Notes: generated from the letters alone by a model not told the origin. Shown: positions 10,136 through 19,333, numbered from the stretch's first letter. The stretch is 64,000 bases of DNA from Paenibacillus sp. FJAT-29882 (GCF_001510645.1 NZ_LMVB01000008.1:1-64000); one strand, 5' to 3'. Program-made: numbers and translations.

Positions 10136-11340
10136 TGAGCCATCACCTCGACTAATCCAGATTCAAAATGTCCCTGCTCCAAATAACTAACTCTCATCCC
10201 TCTTATATAGGCGGATCGCTTTGCAAAAAGATCTTCAGCTGCTAACTGTCCTTCTTTTTTTATACAAACTATCGTAATGGACTGGTTCATTTTATACGCA
10301 CTGATTTGTTCCACCATTCTTTGATCCAAATGCGAAGTAATCAAGATGATCGCTACATTTTGAGATAATACGGTTTGATGTGATCCAAGCAAGGAACTTA
10401 AACTCCCTTTTTCATCTGCTTCTGTTTTGGCAAGTCGGTAAAGGATTCTTTGGAGCTGTCCATCTCCACCTCGGATCGGTAGTGGCGCCTCATGCATCGC
10501 CGAACCTGCATAGCCAACTAGTATCCCTTTCTTCAGAAGAACATGCGCGAAGGAGGCAGCAAATACTACCGAATCTTCAAAGGACTCTGATGAAGCTTCA
10601 TCCAGGACCAAATATACATCATGACTTTTCTGTTCTTCAAATTCCTTGGTCATAATGGCATTCTTATTGGCTGTCGCTTTCCAGTTAATCCATGACATTT
10701 GGTCACCCGGCTGGTATTCTCGAACTCCACTGACAATTGAATGCTCTCTTTGCATCTTTTTTACAGACCCTGCTTCTCCTTGATTAAAGAAATTCTCCAA
10801 TTGCTTATACGACAAATCATAATAAGCAGGCCAGACTAGGACTTTTTTGGGAAGATCATAATTGGCTTCCTTTTCAAATAATCCAATCATATCTCCAGTT
10901 TTCAGACGGATCGCAGACAAGCCGTGCTCCCCTCTTGGAAGATTATGAAGCAAAAACGTAATCGAAAATGATTTCCGGAACCAAGGGAAAATGAACGCCT
11001 TCTTCATGGACGTGTTTTTGCCTAATCGGCCATTAAGCTCTTCTTCCACTAGAAGAAATAACAACGGGAAGCGGTCTTTTCGTGTGATTTCAATTCTGGC
11101 TTCAATCGATTCCCCTGTTCTGAGTTCCGTTTTATCTAACGATCTTGTTACCGTGAACTTGTGGATAGGATAGAAAAACAGCCCTATCGAATAAAGGGCA
11201 AATGGTAGAAACGTATAGAACAGAAACCAACTGAGAAAACCTCCCTGAAACATCGCAAACCCAAATGCCAAGACCACCAAACTAATAAGCACTACAACCT
11301 TTGCATAAGGTCTCATTTTCTCTACCAACGATTTCATCAT
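10132..11340 (-). CDS. yeaD: DUF58 domain protein (YeaD type)
   Basis: A 402-residue protein with two N-terminal membrane segments (about 12-55), a beta-rich middle and the DUF58 signature GVREYQPGDQMSWINWKATA, followed by a von Willebrand A-like fold. DUF58 proteins are partners of MoxR AAA+ ATPases and are thought to act in assembling or activating other complexes. It shares a single base with the MoxR gene stop and overlaps the transglutaminase start by four bases, so the three are translationally coupled. The exact role is not known for this family. Confidence 0.88.
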   Translation of the reverse strand: MMKSLVEKMRPYAKVVVLISLVVLAFGFAMFQGGFLSWFLFYTFLPFALYSIGLFFYPIHKFTVTRSLDKTELRTGESIEARIEITRKDRFPLLFLLVEEELNGRLGKNTSMKKAFIFPWFRKSFSITFLLHNLPRGEHGLSAIRLKTGDMIGLFEKEANYDLPKKVLVWPAYYDLSYKQLENFFNQGEAGSVKKMQREHSIVSGVREYQPGDQMSWINWKATANKNAIMTKEFEEQKSHDVYLVLDEASSESFEDSVVFAASFAHVLLKKGILVGYAGSAMHEAPLPIRGGDGQLQRILYRLAKTEADEKGSLSSLLGSHQTVLSQNVAIILITSHLDQRMVEQISAYKMNQSITIVCIKKEGQLAAEDLFAKRSAYIRGMRVSYLEQGHFESGLVEVMAQ

Positions 11341-12296
11341 TAATTCACAGCCCTTTTTACTGGTACAGGAATATTATCAATAATTTCAGCAACCACCTGC
11401 TCAGCTGTAATCCCTTCGTACTTCGCTTCAGATTTCAAGATAAGGCGATGCGATAACACAAATGGGGCAAGATATTGAACATCGTCCGGCAACACATAAT
11501 CCCGGTCATATAATAGAGCGTAGCTTTGAGATGCTTTCATTAAGGCAATCGAGCCACGAGGACTCGCACCTAAATATACACTGCGATGCTGGCGCGTTGT
11601 TTGTGTCATTTCAACAATATAATGCTTAATCGCATCATCGACAATAACCGCCTTTGACTCTTGCTGCAAACCGCGTAGTTCAACCAATGACATAACGGGT
11701 CCAAGACTATCAAGCGGTGAAGCCAAACGCGCACGATTCAAAACTTCCACTTCTTCAAATATATCTGGGTATCCCATTTTCATTTTTAATAAAAAACGAT
11801 CAAGTTGAGCTTCAGGAAGAGGGTACGTTCCTTCATATTCGATAGGGTTTTGTGTTGCCATAACAAAGAATGGTTGCTCCAGCACTCTCGTTACACCATC
11901 AATCGTCACACTTGCCTCTTCCATCCCTTCTAATAAGGCTGACTGAGTTTTCGGAGATGTTCGATTAATCTCGTCAGCCAGGATAATATTCCCCATAATC
12001 GGCCCAGGACGAAAAGTAAATTCTTGCTCCCTTGGATTATATATGGAAACGCCTGTTACATCAGACGGCAGCAGGTCAGGTGTGAATTGAATTCGTTTAA
12101 AGTCTGCACTGATTGACTTGGCCAGCGCACGAACCATCATCGTCTTACCTACACCTGGAACATCTTCCAATAAAACATGACCTCCCGAAAGTAAAGCCAC
12201 TACACTTAATTCTGCTATATCTCTTTTCCCAATAATAACCTTCTCGATATTACGTATCACTTCATTTAACTTTGGGTGCTTTCCTTCATATGTCAT
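11340..12296 (-). CDS. yeaC: MoxR-family AAA+ ATPase (YeaC type)
   Basis: A 318-residue AAA+ ATPase with Walker A (LLEDVPGVGKTMMV), Walker B (IILADEINRTSPKTQ) and the MoxR sensor region FVMATQNPIEYEGTYPLPEAQ. MoxR ATPases act as chaperone-like activators of von Willebrand A or DUF58 partners. It is the first gene of the operon, and the order MoxR-DUF58-transglutaminase-guaA matches B. subtilis yeaC-yeaD-yebA-guaA. The 390 bases upstream (12297-12687) show no further gene; the promoter must lie there but I cannot pick one confidently. Confidence 0.92.
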   Translation of the reverse strand: MTYEGKHPKLNEVIRNIEKVIIGKRDIAELSVVALLSGGHVLLEDVPGVGKTMMVRALAKSISADFKRIQFTPDLLPSDVTGVSIYNPREQEFTFRPGPIMGNIILADEINRTSPKTQSALLEGMEEASVTIDGVTRVLEQPFFVMATQNPIEYEGTYPLPEAQLDRFLLKMKMGYPDIFEEVEVLNRARLASPLDSLGPVMSLVELRGLQQESKAVIVDDAIKHYIVEMTQTTRQHRSVYLGASPRGSIALMKASQSYALLYDRDYVLPDDVQYLAPFVLSHRLILKSEAKYEGITAEQVVAEIIDNIPVPVKRAVN

Positions 12297-12687
12297 ACCT
12301 TACCTCCTGTGATTCATCCCTTATCGATTTTCAAAAGATCTGAAAAAAACAACTAACCTTTTCATCCTATCGACACAATTCATTTAAAATTACTTTAACT
12401 TAAACTACATTCGACGATTCCCTTTCTAACCCTTCTTTTTCCAATATATTTACAAACTTTACATAATGGCCTTACCCAGTAGAGTTGAGCATATTTCGCA
12501 TCAAAATGAGTTTTATCAAACTGGAAGGAAAATGATGGATCTTTCATTCAACATATATCACAATTGCACAAATTTTCAAATTTTTAGATCTAGTAAACAT
12601 ATGTATTAGTAAACATCACAAAAAGTATGACTTTCTTATCGGAATTATATGGTAAACTATTGATAAGTGAATATAATCTTGCAGAAA

Positions 12688-12895
12688 AAAGGTGCTGAAC
12701 TTTCAGCTTAATAGGGAATTCGGTGAAGAACCGAAGCTGTTTCCGCAACTGTAAGTGCGATGAAATAAGGATATGCCACTGTTTTATTTAACGGAATCGG
12801 ACGTAGCACGCAATCCGTTATATAAAATGGGAAGGACCTTAAAGTAAATGGATGCACAAGCCAGGAGACCTGCCTTCTTTCCATCGTATTATACT
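12688..12895 (+). promoter_or_regulatory. Cobalamin (adenosylcobalamin) riboswitch
   Basis: The plus strand shows the class landmarks in order: GGTGC followed by an AGGGAA-containing arm, the P3-P6 region with GAAGCTGTTTCCGCAACTGT, GCCACTG, a variable arm ending GGGAAGG, and the B12 box AAGCCAGGAGACCTGCC (12859-12875). Coenzyme B12 binding should promote the terminator at 12967-12995 and reduce expression of the two downstream genes. Confidence 0.95.
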
Positions 12896-12966
12896 CTTCG
12901 GAAGATAAGAGGATTGTACGGCAACTCTCATCTTTTCTTTCCAACTGGATATGTAGGATGGTGTGC

Positions 12967-12995
12967 CGCCCAATTTTCTTGGTCGGTTTTTTTGT
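12967..12995 (+). terminator. Terminator downstream of the cobalamin aptamer
   Basis: CCGCCCAA and TTGGTCGG form a hairpin directly followed by seven T residues, between the B12 aptamer and the first gene. It is the likely expression platform of the riboswitch. Confidence 0.75.
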
Positions 12996-13052
12996 TATAA
13001 AAAACGATTTCAAGGGCTATTCACTCTATTCATCATATAAGGGGGATTACAT

Positions 13053-13586
13053 TTGGCAAAAAAAGATTTCCGTTTTATGTGTTACCCGTACATGCGCGAA
13101 TCCGCTTCAACAGTGGACTTCGAGATCAGGACTGACTCCTTGACATCTCGTATTGGCTTAGCTTGTGCATTTACTAAAGACGTACCTGTTGTACACAAAG
13201 ATTTAATGTACTTACTCGACATGGGCTATAATCTAAACGGCTCAGTACGCGGACGATTAGGTATCACGCAAGAAGACTTAGATCGCCTAAGTGGTATGTA
13301 TGATTTTTATACAGCAGAGGTCAAAGACTCTATCGGTACTTTTGTCTTGCCACAAGGAACTCCCGGTGCCTGTATTTTGCACACTTGCCGCAGTGAAGCG
13401 AAGAAGTCAGTAAGAGCGCTACATAAAGTGAGTCTTGAAAGAGAAGTTCCTAAAATCCTGTTCGATTACGCTCATTTACTAGCAAACGTTTTATTCGTTA
13501 TGGCCGTCTATGTAAATAAACAACTTGGTGTTGAGGAAATCCCTCACGAGAGTATATGTTATGACATTAAATCGACGAAAAAATAA
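13053..13586 (+). CDS. PduO-type corrinoid adenosyltransferase-like protein, divergent
   Basis: A 177-residue protein controlled by a cobalamin riboswitch. The C-terminal half (about 95-160) aligns by eye with PduO-type ATP:cob(I)alamin adenosyltransferases: FVLPQGTPGACILHTCR matches the family FVLPGGTP...LH..R motif, RSEAKKSVR the RR.ER helix, and ANVLFVMAVYVN the final helix. SRIGLA (32-37) matches the VDELNS.IGLA region. The N-terminal TKTGDKGTT-like ATP-binding motif of the family is absent or unrecognisable, so catalysis is uncertain. Translation starts at a TTG seven bases after AAGGGGG. The next gene is a BtuF-like binding protein. It may be an active divergent enzyme, or a B12 carrier or sensor. 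Confidence 0.7.
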   Translation: MAKKDFRFMCYPYMRESASTVDFEIRTDSLTSRIGLACAFTKDVPVVHKDLMYLLDMGYNLNGSVRGRLGITQEDLDRLSGMYDFYTAEVKDSIGTFVLPQGTPGACILHTCRSEAKKSVRALHKVSLEREVPKILFDYAHLLANVLFVMAVYVNKQLGVEEIPHESICYDIKSTKK

Positions 13587-13628
13587 TACATCCATCCATT
13601 AATAGGAATGAGAAATGAGGAGAACACA

Positions 13629-14594
13629 ATGAAAAAATTCATACGGAACAATTGGTTACTTGCACTAATGCTTTCTTTTATTTTAGTACTTGCTGGCTGT
13701 GGGAATAATAATCAAACAGCACCAAGTAAGGATAATGCCCCTGCAAGCGAAATTAAAAAAGAAAAAGACCAGTCCTATTCAGTAACTGATGATCTTGGCG
13801 ACAAGATCACCTTTGATAAAGTACCTGAAAAAGTGATCTCCCTTCAACCCAGCAATACAGAAATTCTCTTTGCTCTAGGAGCAGGTGAAAAAGTAGTTGG
13901 GGTCACAGATGTTGATAACTATCCAAAAGAAGCTGCCGATATTGAATCTGTTTCTGATTCAATGAATATTAACGCAGAGAAAATAATTGCGTTAAACCCA
14001 GACGTCATCATCGCCTATACAATTGGCGACGAAGCTACTTTACAGCCGCTGAAAGATGCGGGAATCCCAATCTTTGTCATTGCATCTGCTGCTACATTTG
14101 AAGATGTTTACGGAGACATTCAGCAAATTGCAGAAGTAATGGGCGTCAAGGAGAAAGGGAGCGAAATCGTCGATACAATTAAAAACCAAGTTGCAGCTGT
14201 CATTGAAAAAACAGACTCTATTAACGAAAAGAAAAGTGTCTATTTAGAAATAAGTCCTGCTCCAGAAATCTACACACCTGGAAAGAAGACATTTCAACAA
14301 GAAATCCTTGCAAAAGCGGGTGTAACCAACATATTTGAGGATCAAGAAGGTTGGATCAAAGTTTCTGAGGAAGAAGTTATTAAACGCAACCCTGCTGTCA
14401 TCACAACAACTGCCGGTTTTATTGAAAAACCTGAACAAGAAATTAAGAGCCGTACAGGCTGGGACCAACTTACAGCCGTTAAGGAAGACAAAGTATACTA
14501 CTTAAATGAAGACGTGATGTCCCGTCCAGGACCACGTATTGGTGAAGCTGTCGAGCTTGTTGCCAAAACCGTTTACCCAGATCTATTTAAATAA
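13629..14594 (+). CDS. BtuF-like ABC transporter substrate-binding lipoprotein
   Basis: Periplasmic-binding-type lipoprotein of the TroA/BtuF fold, probably capturing a corrinoid. A signal peptide ends in the lipobox LAGC (Cys24 from this start). The binding domain follows, with VISLQPSNTEILFALGAG typical of BtuF/FhuD-like proteins, and the C-terminal lobe ends near VAKTVYPDLF. An in-frame ATG lies at 13608, but GAGGAG sits correctly before the ATG at 13629. It is 42 bases after the adenosyltransferase-like gene and shares its cobalamin riboswitch, which supports a vitamin B12 substrate; B. subtilis YvrC is comparable. No permease or ATPase gene follows, so it would have to use components encoded elsewhere. 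Confidence 0.85.
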   Translation: MKKFIRNNWLLALMLSFILVLAGCGNNNQTAPSKDNAPASEIKKEKDQSYSVTDDLGDKITFDKVPEKVISLQPSNTEILFALGAGEKVVGVTDVDNYPKEAADIESVSDSMNINAEKIIALNPDVIIAYTIGDEATLQPLKDAGIPIFVIASAATFEDVYGDIQQIAEVMGVKEKGSEIVDTIKNQVAAVIEKTDSINEKKSVYLEISPAPEIYTPGKKTFQQEILAKAGVTNIFEDQEGWIKVSEEEVIKRNPAVITTTAGFIEKPEQEIKSRTGWDQLTAVKEDKVYYLNEDVMSRPGPRIGEAVELVAKTVYPDLFK

Positions 14595-14642
14595 GATCGA
14601 TACAAATCCTCTTTATTGAATGACAACCAGGAGGAACCAAAT

Positions 14643-14807
14643 ATGCTGAAACGCTTCTTTTTCAGTAGCATTGCTCATATTCTTAAGGCTCATCCAGACA
14701 ATCACAGAAAACGTAAAGAACAGAAAAGGCTGCCCCGCGGGACAGCCTTTTCTGTTCTTTCTATCTTGAATCTTCTACCTATTTCGGTCCATTCTTCATT
14801 TATCTAA
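14643..14807 (+). CDS. Short ORF after btuF-like gene, possible truncated remnant
   Basis: A 54-residue frame starting ATG eight bases after a consensus AGGAGG, directly downstream of the BtuF-like gene. It reads MLKRFFFSSIAHILKAHPDN and then runs through the transcription terminator at 14715-14760, so most transcripts would end inside it. The good ribosome-binding site in the place where a BtuC-type permease gene normally starts suggests the stump of a deleted transporter operon. It could equally be a real leader-sized peptide. I see no domain. Confidence 0.3.
   Translation: MLKRFFFSSIAHILKAHPDNHRKRKEQKRLPRGTAFSVLSILNLLPISVHSSFI
14715..14760. terminator. Strong bidirectional terminator between btuF-like and the large membrane protein gene
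   Basis: A perfect 18-bp inverted repeat (14715-14732 with 14743-14760) surrounds a ten-base GC-rich loop; A-runs and T-runs on both sides make it usable in either direction. The two flanking genes converge here. Confidence 0.9.
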
Positions 14808-14846
14808 AAACGAATCATAGTCATTTGACATATCAATCTCATCATT

Positions 14847-17800
14847 CTACCTCCACCGTTCAAACCATTTCCGAATTTTTTCTTTGTTACGTTCAAGAAT
14901 TTTCTTGGACGTCGTATTTTCCTTTTGTTTTTTCCATTCAAAGAAGCTGGCAAGCGCGATAAGAACGATACCGCCAATGATCAAGTAGAGCCACCATGGC
15001 AGATTACCCCATAGGTGATTGGTGTTCATATAGATATTTAACAAAATAGTCCCTGTCCCCGCTAAGAAATACGATTTATATTTCACAATAAATCCGAAGA
15101 TGATTGCGACTAATGCCAACGTACCAATTACCAATGCATCATATACGGTATTTCCTTGTAGTGCATCCATGATTAATACTAAAAATAACAAAGGAACAAT
15201 AACTAGTTCGATGGTTTGCGTCGTATGCCCATCAGCGAATACTTTTCTCAGCAATAATGTGCTGATGATAAACAATGGAAGAATCGTGACTTCTGTTGCT
15301 ACGAGAGTAGGAATGTTAAATTGATTGATAATAACATAATATGGATATAAGCTTAATACGACTGCTGCTGTAAGATAGATTTTCTTTTCTAATTGATCTA
15401 AAGTGAAAGCCCGCATGACAAGTAAATAGCCGCTGACTAAGCAGGCTGCGATGATTTCTAACGCGGGGTAACTTTCCACATTCGAAAAAATACGCCAGTT
15501 AATTGTCAACACATACAGAAACCCTACGATTCGATACACATCAATCACTAGATACGTCTCTTCTTTTCGAACCATTCCGCGGAAAAACACCTTGCTCATC
15601 CAAGTCATCACACATAATGCAACGAACAACAACACAGTACCTGCAAGTATTGATAACTCGTTTGCATAGCGCACATAAAACAAGAATGTTAGCATCAGCG
15701 GGATCGCAATAAAATGTTCCCACTTCCGTTTCATCATTAAATAGATCGCAAACGCGGCTTGAATGGTGAAAAGTACAACTGAAAGTACATTCAAGTTGCT
15801 AGAAAAACGGAATATATTCCAATCTGACAAATAAACAAGGAGGTCCAGATTTAAGAATACTAGTAAATAATAATCAATCATCCGTTTCCATTCTGGATTC
15901 ACTCGACTCCAAAGAATCGTTATCAAAGCTGCCGTAATTGTGCAAGTAAATATTAGATAGTCGAAAAGCTTATATTCCTGAAAAACAAGCAAGACTTGTA
16001 ACTGAAGAACTATAAATCCAATGTACGTGAATGTAAAACGCTCCCACACAATCGTTGTCCTCACTGCGCTGACCACATAAAGACTGAGCGGTATTAAGTA
16101 GAAATACATATTTGCACCTGTCACACTTATATAAAGATAACCAAGTGCCGCCACAAGAAGGTTGGTCAGATGGCTGAACCAAAAGAAATAATTTCTACCC
16201 ATCTTCGAATATTCCCCTACATATACTGACAAAACATAGAACAATAATGGTCCTAAGAATAGGTATGACATCCAGATATATTCATTCTCAAATTTGAAAA
16301 TGGCCCAGATGGATGCATACACACCGGCGCTTGTATAAACAACCGGAATCCATAGAAGATGATGGCGATATAAATAGACGGACAGAACTTGGATTGCTGC
16401 TGAAACCATCATTAAAGCGGTAATTAGAATGGCTTGCAATGTTCCAAAATAGAGTGTCATAAACGACACCATTGATAGGACCTGACCGGTAATAACAAAG
16501 ATATTAAAAAAGCTTTTATACGATTTTTGCAAGAAATAGCCTAGCCCGATTAAAAGCAATGCGACAATCATGACATGTAAACTAAATGGAATATTAAAGT
16601 CATACCATCTGCTTGTTTCACTTATATACAGATACAAAATGAGCAATGAACCCGCTAGGGATAACGGAAAACCATACGTACTAATATCCTTCATCCATTT
16701 TTCTGTCACTTTATTATGACTGAAGAATAATAAACCAGATATCGCGGCTAGAAAGAGGCTGACGATTAACCAATCTCCATTCACCATATTGATAAAAGTC
16801 AAAAACAGCATCACACTACTTGAAAGAATCCCTACACTCGAACGGAAAACTTCTATTTTTTTTGCGACATTATATACAAACAGCCCTAAATAAAGGAGGA
16901 TTTGAAGCACAAATAAGAAACTAGAGTGCACTGTAAAGGTCCATCCAAATGCCCAGCCAAGATAAACAAGTGAAAGATTAAATAAGACGATTGCTGGATA
17001 AGTAAACACGACTTTCTTCGTTTGAATGGCTAAGAATACATATTGTGCGGCTAGAAGGATTAGTGCAATGAAAATCTGTGCATAGCCTTCTCCAAACACT
17101 TGTGCATTCACATAGGCAAATACAAGTACACTACTCGCAATGCCCGTATACACAAAGCTTCTCGATACTTCTTCATTTCTTTTAGCCATAAATAAAGAAA
17201 GAACAATGAACATGATCGGAAGCATAGCAAAAGCAATAGAAGTGAAGTCACTCAATACTGCCGCGTTCAAGACAAGATGGATATAGCCATAGCTGAATAC
17301 AAGACTAAATGCAAAATTGTAATACTTTTGATTGTATTTTATCGTGAACACTAGGAATTGCAGGGATGTTAAAAGCAAAGTAAATGAATACAATACTGTG
17401 CTTGAAGCTAGTGTAAACACGACAAATGCTTCGACGAAAATTTTAAATTGGATGAAGTAAAATAAATAGGGTTTGAATACAGCCAATTGTTGATGACTTT
17501 TCAAACGATCCATGTACCATAAAAATAATAAGTTAAACAACACGAGTAGAATAAATAATGTTTCTGTAGTTGGCGCCACATAGGTAAACCCGAAAAGACT
17601 TGCTAACGCAAAGGTTATCAATGAAAGGATGGTAAATAATTTCGAAGCAAAGTGCTTAGCAATTACAAAATAAATGGCCAAACAAATCGCTCCGCCGATC
17701 AACCCCAATAACCCTCTCCCCTCACCTTGCAGCGATAAATACTCTCCAAATATCCGATAATATGAAGCTGATAATATCGTAATTGGAATGAACAGACTTG

Positions 17801-18374
17801 CGAGCGTTAGGAAAGCAAAGGCCGTTTGTTTAATTTTTAATTTAAAGGCGATAAAAGCCATCCCAAAGAAAAACACGGACACCATGCTAATACAGAATAC
17901 TTTCAGAACAGCATTCAATGCTCCCCACGTTGACGTCGCTAAGATAAGACCGCCGAACAAGAGAAGAATCACACCCATCACCAAGACAAGTGTTATATTT
18001 CTTTCCCGTATTCGCTCTGCTGACTTTGCAGGTTTCACAACAGGTTGCTGTTGAATGACCATCCTAGGTTCAGGGCTAGCCATTGGCGTTTGTACTGGAT
18101 CTTGAATTAATTTTGGAGCGTGCTCTTTAGTTTGCTGTATGTTATGTGGAGCTTCATTCGGAATCGCGCTCGATTGAACCATTTCTTCTTTTTTCTCTTG
18201 CTTTTCCATTACTGCTACTCGCTGCAGAAGCTGGTGATAATGCCGTTCATACGCACTACTAAGTCTTATGTAATCCGATTTGGGAATCAATCGTTTTTCT
18301 CTTAGTATCTTAAGTTCATCATGAAAGATATCTCGCTTCTTTTCAATTGGAATATTGTCATTAGAATCCGTCAC
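14847..18374 (-). CDS. Very large polytopic membrane protein of unknown function, 1175 aa
   Basis: The protein begins with about 125 soluble residues (charged helix to about 65, then a Pro/Gln-rich linker) and continues with more than 1000 residues of almost uninterrupted hydrophobic segments, roughly thirty or more, ending in a basic cytoplasmic tail (KKQKENTTSKK...RKWFERWR). I see no ATPase, transporter or enzyme motif. The overall design resembles the uncharacterised DUF2157/DUF2339-like giant membrane proteins of Gram-positive bacteria, but I cannot name a family with confidence. It is monocistronic, and two identical palindromes lie in the 600-base gap upstream, so it may be under repressor control. 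It is close to, but on a separate transcript from, the type VII secretion genes. Confidence 0.75.
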   Translation of the reverse strand: MTDSNDNIPIEKKRDIFHDELKILREKRLIPKSDYIRLSSAYERHYHQLLQRVAVMEKQEKKEEMVQSSAIPNEAPHNIQQTKEHAPKLIQDPVQTPMASPEPRMVIQQQPVVKPAKSAERIRERNITLVLVMGVILLLFGGLILATSTWGALNAVLKVFCISMVSVFFFGMAFIAFKLKIKQTAFAFLTLASLFIPITILSASYYRIFGEYLSLQGEGRGLLGLIGGAICLAIYFVIAKHFASKLFTILSLITFALASLFGFTYVAPTTETLFILLVLFNLLFLWYMDRLKSHQQLAVFKPYLFYFIQFKIFVEAFVVFTLASSTVLYSFTLLLTSLQFLVFTIKYNQKYYNFAFSLVFSYGYIHLVLNAAVLSDFTSIAFAMLPIMFIVLSLFMAKRNEEVSRSFVYTGIASSVLVFAYVNAQVFGEGYAQIFIALILLAAQYVFLAIQTKKVVFTYPAIVLFNLSLVYLGWAFGWTFTVHSSFLFVLQILLYLGLFVYNVAKKIEVFRSSVGILSSSVMLFLTFINMVNGDWLIVSLFLAAISGLLFFSHNKVTEKWMKDISTYGFPLSLAGSLLILYLYISETSRWYDFNIPFSLHVMIVALLLIGLGYFLQKSYKSFFNIFVITGQVLSMVSFMTLYFGTLQAILITALMMVSAAIQVLSVYLYRHHLLWIPVVYTSAGVYASIWAIFKFENEYIWMSYLFLGPLLFYVLSVYVGEYSKMGRNYFFWFSHLTNLLVAALGYLYISVTGANMYFYLIPLSLYVVSAVRTTIVWERFTFTYIGFIVLQLQVLLVFQEYKLFDYLIFTCTITAALITILWSRVNPEWKRMIDYYLLVFLNLDLLVYLSDWNIFRFSSNLNVLSVVLFTIQAAFAIYLMMKRKWEHFIAIPLMLTFLFYVRYANELSILAGTVLLFVALCVMTWMSKVFFRGMVRKEETYLVIDVYRIVGFLYVLTINWRIFSNVESYPALEIIAACLVSGYLLVMRAFTLDQLEKKIYLTAAVVLSLYPYYVIINQFNIPTLVATEVTILPLFIISTLLLRKVFADGHTTQTIELVIVPLLFLVLIMDALQGNTVYDALVIGTLALVAIIFGFIVKYKSYFLAGTGTILLNIYMNTNHLWGNLPWWLYLIIGGIVLIALASFFEWKKQKENTTSKKILERNKEKIRKWFERWR

Positions 18375-18468
18375 AATAAGCCCCCTTCCTCTGAAAACTC
18401 TACTACTATATTATAGAAAATTATACACAACCATTCCTAATTTTGGAATAAAAATCAAATCGTTGGGA

Positions 18469-18523
18469 TAAAGTGAAACTTCAATAAGTGGGGGTTTTAC
18501 TGCCCGTTAATGCGAGATAAAGC
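18469..18523. repeat. Interspersed ~50-bp repeat, copy 1
   Basis: Carries AAGTGAAACTTCAATAAGTG, then GGGGGTTTTACTGCCCGTTA and ATGCG. Close copies lie at 30729 and 38280. The copy is intergenic here, upstream of the large membrane protein gene. CAGT/ACTG and GGGGG-centred pairing suggest a small structured element, but its nature is unknown. Confidence 0.7.
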
Positions 18524-18527
18524 TCAT

Positions 18528-18547
18528 TAATCAATCGATTGATTAAA
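18528..18547. promoter_or_regulatory. 20-bp perfect palindrome, copy 1 (possible TetR-type operator)
   Basis: TTAATCAATCGATTGATTAA is a perfect palindrome, repeated exactly at 18698-18717. Size and symmetry fit a TetR-family or similar dimeric repressor site. It lies between the divergent membrane protein and ywqH-like genes. No regulator gene is adjacent. Confidence 0.5.
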
Positions 18548-18695
18548 TGCGTCGCAAACTCACTCATCTCCTCGGTTCAGTTATGTATGCAGTGAGAATA
18601 ATTTGTAAAAATTTGCTAATAGCATATTTAACGTACTAAACTCCTACAGATCATCCCTACTATTGGCATTACAGTCGAATCAATGAAGAATATTT

Positions 18696-18719
18696 AATTA
18701 ATCAATCGATTGATTAATT
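18696..18719. promoter_or_regulatory. Palindrome, copy 2 (possible TetR-type operator)
   Basis: A second exact copy of the 20-bp palindrome at 18528, with symmetry extended by two bases on each side. The 170-base spacing would allow either two separate operators or looping. The rest of the 18548-18976 gap is AT-rich and shows no gene. Confidence 0.5.
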
Positions 18720-18976
18720 TATTAAAAAAATCGTTTATTTTCTTACTCGAACGATGATTGAATGACGAATTACTTGTCGATATTTGTGCTTAATCATGCC
18801 TTCGCACAACAATCTTTTCATCACATAATAGTCAATAATACCCATATGTTAAATAGACTAAAATCATACATTTTGATTATATAGCCCTGTTTTTTTCCAT
18901 GATATAGTAGAAGTAAGTGCTTTTTTGAGATAAGTTCATTTCATTCAATCACTAATGGAAAAGAGGTGACCAATAG

Positions 18977-19333
18977 ATGTCTTTAGCTTATTATTATAGT
19001 TTATTGAGGTTGAAAGAAGAGCAACTTCAACGTCTTCAGGTGTGTAATGGTGAATTGAAGTCTAGCCAACAGGATTTTACCCATCATGAAAGATTAGTGT
19101 CGGAACCTGAGCTTTCTACAAACACATGGAACGGAACACTCGCTCATACATTTGATGATCGGAGAGCAACAGGAATGTTAACAAGCTATCGCGATATAAG
19201 TACCAATCAATTCAACTCCGTATTCACAACCTTGTCTGATAGAATCCAACAAATTCAACTAGAGATCATTTCAATTAAACAGACTATCGCCGCTCTAGAA
19301 GCAGCAGAACGGGAAGAGAAAATTGCACGTTAA
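18977..19333 (+). CDS. YwqH-type (DUF5082) T7SS accessory protein
   Basis: A 118-residue, almost entirely helical protein with coiled-coil stretches at both ends and a central WNGTLAHTFDDRR segment, similar to DUF5082 proteins such as B. subtilis YwqH. In B. subtilis ywqH and ywqI precede ywqJ, a LXG-type polymorphic toxin secreted by the type VII system, and these small helical proteins act as toxin partners. GAGGTGACC precedes the ATG. It is followed by a YwqI-type gene, but the expected LXG toxin and immunity genes are absent and an IscB element follows instead. Confidence 0.8.
   Translation: MSLAYYYSLLRLKEEQLQRLQVCNGELKSSQQDFTHHERLVSEPELSTNTWNGTLAHTFDDRRATGMLTSYRDISTNQFNSVFTTLSDRIQQIQLEIISIKQTIAALEAAEREEKIAR

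Noticed and set aside
12297..12687. A promoter for the MoxR operon
   Set aside because: The region is AT-rich with several weak -10-like strings and no convincing -35 at proper spacing.
13608..13628. Upstream ATG for the BtuF-like protein
   Set aside because: The GAGGAG site fits the ATG at 13629, and the signal peptide starts there.
18469..18523. The ~50-bp repeat as an end of the IscB element
   Set aside because: The similar GTGGGGG string at 19697 is followed by different bases (CTTTTAAAAAGCC), and copies 2 and 3 have no IscB nearby.
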